A DNA stretch of 26,513 nucleotides from JANRKH01 sp033761815 (lineage in GTDB: Bacteria > Pseudomonadota > Alphaproteobacteria > Rickettsiales > Rickettsiaceae), in NCBI GenBank assembly GCA_033761815.1, contig JANRMF010000063.1, positions 1-26,513 of the forward strand. Direction: 5' to 3'. The notes below the pieces were generated by a model. The model worked only from the letters and a program-made list of their open reading frames with translations, had not been told where the DNA came from and searched no databases. Positions within the stretch are counted from its first letter, which is position 1, and each line of letters begins with the position of its first letter. Positions 7,959-14,837 of this stretch are shown piece after piece. The translations under genes were made by a program, and so were the position numbers.

Positions 7959-8107
7959 CTTCCTGGAGAAATTACTTAAAGCCCGGAATATTCAGCGGTG
8001 CGCTTGATTATATCGATAGTCCTAACAAGAATGTGGAGGTAATAGAAGAGCTAGTGGCTTTTGTCTTTAAGCAATTTGATCAAGGAGCTCAAGACATTAC
8101 TGGATAA
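7943..8107 (+). pseudogene. remnant reading frame carrying the second copy of the 100-bp block
   Basis: After a TGA at 7940-7942 a frame stays open to a TAA at 8105-8107. It includes repeat copy B (7986-8085) in the same codon phase as in the parent gene, flanked by unrelated residues (L-A-S-W-R-N-Y-L-K-P-G before, G-A-Q-D-I-T-G after). It overlaps the last 16 bases of the parent gene in another frame and has no good start codon (TTG at 7943) or Shine-Dalgarno site. It is best read as the leftover of a duplicated paralogue or of a recombination event; expression is doubtful. Confidence 0.5.
7986..8085 (+). repeat. 100-bp direct repeat, copy B (downstream of the orphan gene)
   Basis: Second copy of 7156-7255 with one silent difference (G8029). 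It lies 27 bp past the stop codon of the parent gene. No inverted ends or target-site duplication are seen at its borders, so it is not a recognisable mobile element. Confidence 0.97.
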
Positions 8108-8211
8108 TATGATGGTAGTATTGCCTGTTCCCATTTATATCTACCTTCATTTGCAAATTTCTGCTATTCTGAGCTAAATAACACAACTCGTATAATAATA
8201 TAAATTTTCCG

Positions 8212-9312
8212 ATGTTCTTAAATAATACTCTTTTCTTATATATAACAAATTTGTACCTCAGATCTCTTATGTTCGTATTACTTGGTATTTCCCTATGTGT
8301 TACTTGCTTTAATATGTTTGACGTGATGAACAAGGCGAGAAGCTTCATTTTGCCAGTTTACGAAATATTTATCTTATCTATTTTGAAGCTCCCATTAGTA
8401 TTGCACGAATTATTGCCAGTTTCCATCCTAATTTCTTCTCTTTATTTTTTTCAGACCATTTCCAAAAGAAATGAAGCGGTAATCATTTTTACAAGCGGAA
8501 TTTCAGTCTGGCGTTTTCTTCAGCCCTTAGTGTTTGTCTCAATATTAGTTGGGATATTTTTTGTAACCATTATTCAGCCCATAAGCGCATTTTGCCTAGA
8601 TATCCAAACCTCCTTAGAGCGTAAATATTTTTCGCCCAAAAAAGCAAATATGATCTCTGTAATTGATACAGGCTTATATATATTTGAGTCTTTCGATTCG
8701 GGTAATAGAATCATCACAGCAAGAATCATAATTCGGGATAAATCGACTATAAAAGGCGTTACAATACTCGAGCTTGATAATGATAATAACCCTATAAATA
8801 GGATAGAATCAGATGAGGCAAGGTTTCTAGATTCTGGTATAATTCTCGGGTCAAAATCTTTCGGCGTGACAATGACTGGAGATAAAATAGATATGGCAAA
8901 TCAGATTTTAAAAACAAATCTCAGCTTTAGCACTATTATCAAAAAATTCGAATCGCCGGAAAATATTCCTTTTTGGAAGCTTGGCAGGCTTGCTACTGAA
9001 CTTAACAATTCCGGTATTCATGCTGATAAATTTGTCAATTACTACTATAAATTATTTTTTAGACCAATCTATTGCGCATCTATAATATTGCTTTCTTGTT
9101 GTTTTTTAAATATAAATCCTAGAGGAAGATCAAGAATAAAGTTGCTTGGGTACGGAAGTATTTTAGGTTTTGTTACTCATAGCTCAAAAGAAGTTGGCTC
9201 AGCTCTTTTAATTTCAAAAGAGTTTAGTCCGTTTTTTGCCCAAAGTATGCCGATTATTTTAATCGCGATGGTATCTATTCTGGTTATTATCCAGCTATTT
9301 GAAATTAAATAA
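8212..9312 (+). CDS. LptF/LptG-family lipopolysaccharide export permease
   Basis: The 366-residue product has the YjgP/YjgQ (PF03739) layout: an N-terminal membrane region (helices near 12-35, 55-80 and 95-125), a periplasmic beta-rich domain (about 135-250), and three C-terminal helices (about 275-365). The loop E-L-L-P-V-S-I-L-I-S-S-L-Y-F-F followed by S-K-R-N-E-A-V-I-I-F-T-S-G-I-S corresponds to the family's P-x-x-x-L and N/S-E-x-x-x-x-R-A-x-G-x-S segment. The protein would form the transmembrane part of the LptB2FG ABC transporter that extracts LPS (or a related lipid) from the inner membrane. I lean to LptG over LptF but cannot settle it, so no symbol is given. A TATAAT at 8191-8196 lies only 15 nt before the ATG, implying a very short leader; no Shine-Dalgarno site is seen. 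It is the first gene of a close-spaced set. Confidence 0.87.
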   Translation: MFLNNTLFLYITNLYLRSLMFVLLGISLCVTCFNMFDVMNKARSFILPVYEIFILSILKLPLVLHELLPVSILISSLYFFQTISKRNEAVIIFTSGISVWRFLQPLVFVSILVGIFFVTIIQPISAFCLDIQTSLERKYFSPKKANMISVIDTGLYIFESFDSGNRIITARIIIRDKSTIKGVTILELDNDNNPINRIESDEARFLDSGIILGSKSFGVTMTGDKIDMANQILKTNLSFSTIIKKFESPENIPFWKLGRLATELNNSGIHADKFVNYYYKLFFRPIYCASIILLSCCFLNINPRGRSRIKLLGYGSILGFVTHSSKEVGSALLISKEFSPFFAQSMPIILIAMVSILVIIQLFEIK

Positions 9313-9336
9313 ACGATATTTTTAGGAGACTTAAGA

Positions 9337-10554
9337 GTGAGTAAATTTGTGGGAAATAAGATATTTATTTGGATGTTGGTTTCGGTATTTTACGCATATC
9401 AATATATTGTGCGCGTCATGCCGAATGTAATGCTCAAAGACATTACATCGCAATTTAAAATAGATTATGTTTTATATGGCCAATTTTCTGGCTCATATTA
9501 TCTTGGATATTGCGCAGCGCATATACCAATAGGTATAGCACTTGATAAATACGGCGCAAGATTAGTTCTTCCAATTTGCTCATTTCTGATTGCACTTGGC
9601 ATAACCCCAATAATATTTGATCTCGGATTTATGTCTGCGATAATTGGCAGGTTTTTAGTTGGCGCTGGCTCATCTGCTGCAATTCTTGGGCTATTTAAAG
9701 TGATTAGAATGCTATTTTCAGACAAAGATTTCACCAAAATGCTCAGTTTTGCTGTTACAATAGGGCTAATAGGCGCTATTTATGGCGGGATGCCAACGGG
9801 CTACCTTGCAGAGCAAATGGGTCATAGAGTAGTTTGCGCTTTGCTTGCTAGCGCTGGCGTGATATTTGCTTTTTCTATCTATGCGCTTCTTCCTAATACA
9901 AAATCTGAAAAGAGCCCTGATATATTTGAGGAGTCAAAAATCATACTTTCAAATCTAAAAGTACTGGGAGTATGTTTTTTCGCTGGGCTCATGGTTGGCC
10001 CTATGGAGGGTTTTGCTGATGCCTGGGGTTCTGGATTTTTTAAGAATATCTATAATTTTGATGATCAAACAAGTAATTACCTAACATCACTTCTTTATTT
10101 TGGCTTTTGCTTCGGGCCGGTTTTGAGCATGATATCCGAAAAAACTGAACGTAATATCGAAACAATAGGTTTTTCCGGGGTGATTATGGCGCTTATATTT
10201 ATCTTGCTTTGCTCCGGTACGCTCAATTACGTATCTATTACTATATCCCTGTTTATTTGCGGCATTTTGTGCGCATATCAAATACTTGCAATTTATCAGG
10301 CAACGACTTATGTCAGGCCAGAAATGGCAAGCTTCACTACTGCTCTTGCTAATATGATTATTATGAGCTTTGGATATGTATTTCATAGTTTGATAGGTGT
10401 AATGATAGATTTATTTAGAGTTTATGGTGAAAAATGCGCCTTTACTTATGGTATAAGTATCATACCCGCTACACTATTTCTTGGCTCTTTTGGTTTTTTT
10501 GTTATTAAAGCAAAAGATTCGGATATAAAAAAACTTCAGCTTAATCATCAATAA
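9337..10554 (+). CDS. major facilitator superfamily transporter
   Basis: The 405-residue product has about 12 membrane helices and the MFS signature between helices 2 and 3 (G-I-A-L-D-K-Y-G-A-R). The N-terminal Y-Q-Y-I-V-R-V-M-P-N-V-M followed by F-x-I-D-Y-V-L-Y-G-Q-F-S-G-S-Y-Y-L-G-Y resembles the sugar-phosphate/anion-type MFS proteins common in intracellular bacteria; the substrate cannot be read from the sequence. The start is GTG at 9337, supported by a good AGGAG at 9324-9328 with 8-nt spacing; this is one of the few clear Shine-Dalgarno sites in the window. It begins 24 nt after the LPS permease and ends 12 nt before the SDR gene, so the three are probably cotranscribed. Confidence 0.88.
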   Translation: MSKFVGNKIFIWMLVSVFYAYQYIVRVMPNVMLKDITSQFKIDYVLYGQFSGSYYLGYCAAHIPIGIALDKYGARLVLPICSFLIALGITPIIFDLGFMSAIIGRFLVGAGSSAAILGLFKVIRMLFSDKDFTKMLSFAVTIGLIGAIYGGMPTGYLAEQMGHRVVCALLASAGVIFAFSIYALLPNTKSEKSPDIFEESKIILSNLKVLGVCFFAGLMVGPMEGFADAWGSGFFKNIYNFDDQTSNYLTSLLYFGFCFGPVLSMISEKTERNIETIGFSGVIMALIFILLCSGTLNYVSITISLFICGILCAYQILAIYQATTYVRPEMASFTTALANMIIMSFGYVFHSLIGVMIDLFRVYGEKCAFTYGISIIPATLFLGSFGFFVIKAKDSDIKKLQLNHQ

Positions 10555-10566
10555 AATAAAAGCTAT

Positions 10567-11460
10567 ATGAGAATATTAATTTCCGGAGGGTCAGGATTTT
10601 TGGGGTCATATTTATCTCGTCACTTCATAGAAAAAAATTATGAAGTTTCTGTTTTAACGCGGGATGAAACAAGGGCAGCGAAAATTCTGGATAAAAAAGT
10701 GCGCATTATTACCGACCTTGATGATGGAAATAAATTTGATGTCATCATCAATCTCGCAGGTGAGTCTTTGAATAAAAAAAACTGGAGCAAGGATTTAAAG
10801 CAGAAATTCATTCAATCTAGAGTCAATGCAACCAAAAAAATTGTAGAATTTGCAAATAAATCTAAGAAGAAACCGTCATTATTGATAAGCGCGTCAGCTG
10901 TTGGGTTTTATGGTCATGATTATAATAATAGCTTCACAGAGGATTCTAAACCCGCAGACCAAGGATTTTGCAATCAGCTGTGCACTGAGTGGGAAAATGA
11001 AGCCAAGAATATTGATTCAAAAATTAGGCTATGTATTATTAGGATAGGGATAGTGCTTGCCAAAGATTATGGGGCATTTAAGGAGATGGTAACACCTCTC
11101 AAATATGGCTTAGGCGCAACTCTAGGCAATGGAATGCAGTGGATGTCCTGGATTCATATAACGGACTTTATAAATGCGATTGATTTTTTGATTGAAAACA
11201 AAAAAGCAGAAGGAGTATTTAATTTATGCGCACCAGAGCCAGTAAGACAAACTGAAATGGCCGGAGTTCTTGCCTCAAAGCTAGGCAGACCACATATTCT
11301 CAGGCTCCCAAATTTCCTGGTAGAATTAATATTTGGCGAAATGGGTAAGGTATTATTGCTCGAAGGCGCAAAAGTTGAGCCCGCGAAATTACAAAAATTA
11401 TCGTTTCATTTTCATTATCCCGAACTTGATTCCGCCCTTAACGATCTATGCTCTGATTAA
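10567..11460 (+). CDS. TIGR01777-family SDR protein (YfcH/SDR39U1-like)
   Basis: The 297-residue product is an extended short-chain dehydrogenase/epimerase-like protein. It begins with the nucleotide-binding loop G-G-S-G-F-L-G-S (about 7-14), followed by V-L-T-R-D. Family hallmarks are I-N-L-A-G-E-S-L with K-K-N-W-S, S-A-S-A-V-G-F-Y-G, a W-E-x-E-A segment, G-L-G-A-T-L-G-N-G-M-Q-W-M-S-W-I-H-I-T-D, F-N-L-C-A-P-E-P-V and the C-terminal DUF1731-type region with L-L-L-E-G-A-K-V-x-P. The Y-x-x-x-K catalytic pair of classical SDRs is not seen, as usual in this family, whose reaction is not firmly established. It lies 12 nt behind the MFS gene. Confidence 0.9.
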   Translation: MRILISGGSGFLGSYLSRHFIEKNYEVSVLTRDETRAAKILDKKVRIITDLDDGNKFDVIINLAGESLNKKNWSKDLKQKFIQSRVNATKKIVEFANKSKKKPSLLISASAVGFYGHDYNNSFTEDSKPADQGFCNQLCTEWENEAKNIDSKIRLCIIRIGIVLAKDYGAFKEMVTPLKYGLGATLGNGMQWMSWIHITDFINAIDFLIENKKAEGVFNLCAPEPVRQTEMAGVLASKLGRPHILRLPNFLVELIFGEMGKVLLLEGAKVEPAKLQKLSFHFHYPELDSALNDLCSD

Positions 11461-11616
11461 TTTCTACCTAAAGGGCAATTTTCCTCAATCTAATAATTAA
11501 GCAGAGAATCATAATATTTAACATTTAGTATAATGTTGTGCAAAAGTCACAAAAAAAATATTTATACATTTTATGTTAAAGAATACTATGTAATATATAA
11601 ATAATGTGTAAAAATA

Positions 11617-11631
11617 AGGTTATATTAACCT
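11617..11631. promoter_or_regulatory. perfect 15-bp palindrome in the leader of the HSSFL-domain gene
   Basis: AGGTTA-TAT-TAACCT is a perfect inverted repeat 17 bp before the ATG at 11649 and 4 bp before the Shine-Dalgarno GGGAG (11636-11640). It could be an operator or a small mRNA hairpin covering the ribosome site. In such AT-rich DNA a 6-bp arm can arise by chance. The rest of the gap from 11461 holds no gene that I can see. Confidence 0.35.
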
Positions 11632-11648
11632 AAGTGGGAGTAAAATTT

Positions 11649-12665
11649 ATGTCAGACAAACCATCGCCTATTTCAGATAAAACAAATGCAACTACAGATA
11701 CAGAGTCCGATGTGACAGATACCACAGAGACTTCATCTGTAGAATCAGGTAATTCTAAGAAGCCACGAGCTATAAAGAAATTTCGATCTGCTGTAAAAGT
11801 GATTACTAGAAAATTTCGCAAGACAGGTCCCGATGTCCATTCTAAATCAATAGGTTTTAGCAGACGGGATGGTAGTATAACAGTCTATGATGATGAGCTA
11901 GGAGAGTATATAGCGCTGACGAATGGTGATAGATTTATGCGTGATGTATTTCTTCATAAACAAACTCCTGGTAGTGGCGGTACCGTAGAAATAAAAAAAT
12001 CCGATAGACCAAAATATCAATATGTTTATAATAAAGACACAAAGCAACTAGTCAACAAGTTCACAGGGGAGGTTGCAAGCACGGCTGGTAAGCAGCTTCG
12101 CGACAAACCACAATCACAAGATGCTCAGAAATATGTTGTATCGATGAGCGGAGAACTATACATAGGAGGGGGAGATCAGTCTGCAAAAGAGTTTTTTGCT
12201 CATAGTAGTTTTCTGAATGGAGAGAGTATTATGGGCGGCGGTGTAATTCGTGTTAAGGATGGAAAAATAACTCACATAGACGACGAAAGCGGTCACTATA
12301 ACTGCGATCAACTTGATTTATATTACGTTGTAAAGAGTATTGAGGAAAAAATGCCCGAGGTATTCTCACCACACGCCACAGTGGTTGCCTATAATGCTGA
12401 AACAGGGGGGAATACAATATACGGTGTAGAAAGTTTTCGGACGGCAATGGAAGGTGGTGAGAAGTCGCCTTTATATAAACAATTAGAGGATAAAAGGACC
12501 AAGGCTACGGAAGATTATGAGCAAGAAATCATCAAAGCAGCAGAGGAGGCAAAAAAGAGAACAGAGAATCTAAGGAAATCCTTGAATACAAATCCAACAA
12601 CAGAAGATGAAATACCACCTCCAGTACAGCCCCGCGCGGTTGCAAAAAAAGATAATCAAAGATAA
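11649..12665 (+). CDS. effector-like protein with an HSSFL...SGHY domain
   Basis: The 338-residue product starts with a Ser/Thr/Asp-rich disordered region (1-37), then a basic patch (38-60, K-K-F-R-S-A-V-K-V-I-T-R-K-F-R-K). Residues about 161-250 hold a recognisable pattern: K-Y-V-V-S-M-S-G-E-L-Y, H-S-S-F-L-N-G, G-G-G-V-I-R-V-K-D-G-K-I, S-G-H-Y (215-218), then a helix and a strand S-P-H-A-T-V-V-A-Y. I recognise this from memory as a recurring domain of assorted bacterial hypothetical and effector-type proteins; its function is unknown to me. A charged helix (about 275-312, likely coiled coil) and a proline-containing tail follow. ATG 11649 is chosen over the in-frame GTG at 11634 because GGGAG at 11636-11640 sits 8 nt before it. 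No signal peptide is present, so export would need a dedicated system such as type IV secretion. Confidence 0.82.
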   Translation: MSDKPSPISDKTNATTDTESDVTDTTETSSVESGNSKKPRAIKKFRSAVKVITRKFRKTGPDVHSKSIGFSRRDGSITVYDDELGEYIALTNGDRFMRDVFLHKQTPGSGGTVEIKKSDRPKYQYVYNKDTKQLVNKFTGEVASTAGKQLRDKPQSQDAQKYVVSMSGELYIGGGDQSAKEFFAHSSFLNGESIMGGGVIRVKDGKITHIDDESGHYNCDQLDLYYVVKSIEEKMPEVFSPHATVVAYNAETGGNTIYGVESFRTAMEGGEKSPLYKQLEDKRTKATEDYEQEIIKAAEEAKKRTENLRKSLNTNPTTEDEIPPPVQPRAVAKKDNQR

Positions 12666-12720
12666 TGGAACTTCTAAAGGATAATGCAAATGATGAAATA
12701 CAAAGTTTTCCATTCGCATA

Positions 12721-12749
12721 TTGACTTGAGGTATATTTAGTGATACTAT
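12721..12749 (+). promoter_or_regulatory. sigma70 promoter of the small lipoprotein gene
   Basis: TTGACT (12721-12726), a 17-bp spacer and TACTAT (12744-12749), with TG at 12741-12742 forming an extended -10. Transcription would start near 12756, about 25 nt before the ATG. Confidence 0.55.
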
Positions 12750-12781
12750 TCGCCCATCACTAATTCAAATAATAGATTTGT

Positions 12782-13186
12782 ATGAAAATTTTACTACAAA
12801 CCTTTTGCTTTTGTCTTTTTGTCCTTGCTCTAACTGGCTGTGCGACAATGTTTTCAGGCTCTACGCAAAAAATTAACGTTAAAGTCGTAGATAGCGCTAG
12901 CGGTAATATCTTGGACGGAGCTATATGCACAGTTACTGACGGAACAATGTCTCAGCATACTGTCGCAGGAAACCCTGGTATCGTTATGGTTCAAAGAGGA
13001 AGTAATGGAGTCTCATTTAGCTGTAAAAAAGAAGGGTATAAACAGTCAAATACTCTTATGGGTGACAGTTTTAACGCCCTAACCGTTCTGAACGTAGTAT
13101 TTTGGCCGGGTCTTATCGTAGACGGCCTATCTGGGGCTTACAAAAAATTCCCATCCCACTATGTAGTTGCTATGGAAAAACTATAG
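12782..13186 (+). CDS. small lipoprotein of the 'SGSTQ' type
   Basis: The 134-residue product has a lipoprotein signal peptide with lipobox L-T-G-C (17-20), so Cys20 should be lipidated. The mature part begins A-T-M-F-S-G-S-T-Q-K-I-N-V-K-V, followed by a small beta domain with an internal Cys pair (I-C-T-V-T-D and F-S-C-K-K-E-G-Y-K) and, near the end, G-L-I-V-D-G-L-S-G-A-Y-K-K-F-P. This order matches a widespread family of short proteobacterial lipoproteins of unknown function. The two inner cysteines may form a disulfide, which would tie it to oxidative folding in the periplasm. It stands alone behind its own promoter. Confidence 0.85.
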   Translation: MKILLQTFCFCLFVLALTGCATMFSGSTQKINVKVVDSASGNILDGAICTVTDGTMSQHTVAGNPGIVMVQRGSNGVSFSCKKEGYKQSNTLMGDSFNALTVLNVVFWPGLIVDGLSGAYKKFPSHYVVAMEKL

Positions 13187-13226
13187 GAATACCTATAATC
13201 TAATTTCGCCTCTCTCTCATGCTATT

Positions 13227-13244
13227 CTCTCAAAGTCTTGAGAG
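13227..13244 (+). terminator. hairpin downstream of the small lipoprotein gene
   Basis: CTCTCAA-AGTC-TTGAGAG is a perfect 7-bp stem with a 4-nt loop, 40 nt past the stop codon at 13186. No T-run follows (GGGCTAATGTTTCC), so Rho-independent function is uncertain. Confidence 0.35.
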
Positions 13245-13342
13245 GGGCTAATGTTTCCTAACTTCCGTCTGTAGACAAATTTTCTAAATGCCCCACATCC
13301 CCTGTTTCCTCCCGAATCTTGCAACATTTATATATAATTCAT

Positions 13343-13371
13343 TTGACTAGATCAAAATGAAATAATACATT
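13343..13371 (+). promoter_or_regulatory. possible promoter of the MHS symporter gene
   Basis: TTGACT (13343-13348) with a 17-bp spacer to TACATT (13366-13371), 24 nt before the ATG. The -10 box matches at only four of six positions. Confidence 0.4.
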
Positions 13372-13395
13372 TTATAAATTCAAATTAGGAGAAAT

Positions 13396-14664
13396 ATGAG
13401 ACAAATTTTGCTGATGGGTTTAGTGGGTAATGCTTTTGAGTGGGTTGAGTTTACTATTTTTTCCTCTATGAGCGCGCTAATTTCGCATAAGTTTTTCCCG
13501 GCCTCAGATCCTCTAAACTCAATATTACTTATGTACCTGGTATTTGCCATGGGATTTTTTGCAAGGCCTTTAGGCGGGCTTATTTTTGGTTATATCGGAG
13601 ATATACGAGGAAGAAAAACAGCATTGCTAATATCTATGATAGGCATGGTTGTCCCTACTACCTTAATAGGCTTTCTGCCTACTTATGAATCTATTGGCAT
13701 AGTATCCCCTATCATACTCTCCATAATTAGAATAGCTCAGGGAATTACTCTTGGGGGTGAAGCAGGAGGGATTTACTCATATTTAGCGGAAAAGTCCGGG
13801 CCTAATAATAAAAGTTTCATGTGTAGCATAGGCCTTATGGGGAATTCTATCGGATTTTTAATAGGTATGCTCATTGTTTATGTTTGTGTCCATATTATCC
13901 CTAAAGATGATTTTGATAATTGGGGGTGGAGAGTGCCTTTCATATTCAGTTTATTTTTAGGGATATTTGGTATATATTTAAGAAAATGGACAGAAGAAAC
14001 AGATATATTTCTGGAATACAAAAAAACTGCAAATAAACAACCTATTATAGAAGCAGTCAAATACCATAAGAAGAATATATTAATCGCTATAATATCCTAT
14101 GCTCCTGCTGTTTCTATGTATTATATATCAGTGACATTCCTCAGTGGATTCATGACAGAAAGGCTTCACAGGCCGATTTATGAATTTAATACTATGCTCA
14201 TTTTTGCGCTTTTGGCAGATATCCTGACTTTGCCATTTTTTGCTATGATGGCAGATAGGCTGGGTATCAAAAAATATATTTTTGCCTCGATGTTGTTGTT
14301 GATAATATTCGTATATCCTTCTTTTTATATTATCTGTAACTCCGGATATGAGGAGAGGTTTGCTGGCGTAATATTTATGGTCTTATTATCTACTATTTAC
14401 AAAGCCCCAATACCAGGATTTATTACTCAACTTTTTCCAACGGAAACTAGATATACAAGCGTTTCTCTTGCTGTTAACTTATGCTGCGCACTCTTCGGAG
14501 GCGCTATGCCCTACATATGCAGTTATCTGATTATCTTGACTGGGCATAATGGCTCTGTCCCTGTATTTGTTATGTTCATAACTATGAGTGCATTTCTCAT
14601 TTTATTTAATTATCATAAATTTGACCAATCTTACGCTACCAATATAGATAAAAAAAGGATATAA
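13396..14664 (+). CDS. MHS-family (ProP/KgtP-like) proton symporter
   Basis: The 422-residue product is a 12-helix MFS carrier of the metabolite:H+ symporter group. Typical features are G-N-A-F-E-W-V-E-F in helix 1, F-x-A-R-P-L-G-G-L-I-F-G-Y-I-G-D-I-R-G-R-K-T between helices 2 and 3, and R-I-A-Q-G-I-T-L-G-G-E-A-G-G in helix 4. Members carry proline/betaine, 2-oxoglutarate, citrate or shikimate with protons; this substrate is not predictable from the sequence. The start is fixed by AGGAG at 13387-13391 just before the ATG. It stands alone. Rickettsiales often carry many ProP-like paralogues for uptake of host osmolytes and metabolites, which fits the setting. Confidence 0.9.
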   Translation: MRQILLMGLVGNAFEWVEFTIFSSMSALISHKFFPASDPLNSILLMYLVFAMGFFARPLGGLIFGYIGDIRGRKTALLISMIGMVVPTTLIGFLPTYESIGIVSPIILSIIRIAQGITLGGEAGGIYSYLAEKSGPNNKSFMCSIGLMGNSIGFLIGMLIVYVCVHIIPKDDFDNWGWRVPFIFSLFLGIFGIYLRKWTEETDIFLEYKKTANKQPIIEAVKYHKKNILIAIISYAPAVSMYYISVTFLSGFMTERLHRPIYEFNTMLIFALLADILTLPFFAMMADRLGIKKYIFASMLLLIIFVYPSFYIICNSGYEERFAGVIFMVLLSTIYKAPIPGFITQLFPTETRYTSVSLAVNLCCALFGGAMPYICSYLIILTGHNGSVPVFVMFITMSAFLILFNYHKFDQSYATNIDKKRI

Positions 14665-14784
14665 AATACCTGCAATTCCTCCATTATTCAGACATTACCC
14701 AGAGCCTAGATCTTATGTAGGATCATAAATTTTGAAGATTTTGTCATATTGCCTCAGTAATATTACACAAAAATCACTAAACTC

Positions 14785-14813
14785 TAAACAAATAAAGCAA
14801 TTAGGGTTATAAT
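14785..14813 (+). promoter_or_regulatory. promoter of the binding-protein/TRIC fusion gene
   Basis: TAAACA (14785-14790), a 17-bp spacer and a perfect TATAAT (14808-14813), 24 nt before the ATG at 14838. Confidence 0.5.
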
Positions 14814-14837
14814 ATAGGAAAATTAAAAGCTATCTAG

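Noticed and set aside
7156..8085. The 100-bp direct repeats as ends of an insertion sequence or composite element
   Set aside because: The repeats are coding sequence, no transposase or integrase lies between them, and no terminal inverted repeats or target duplications are seen.
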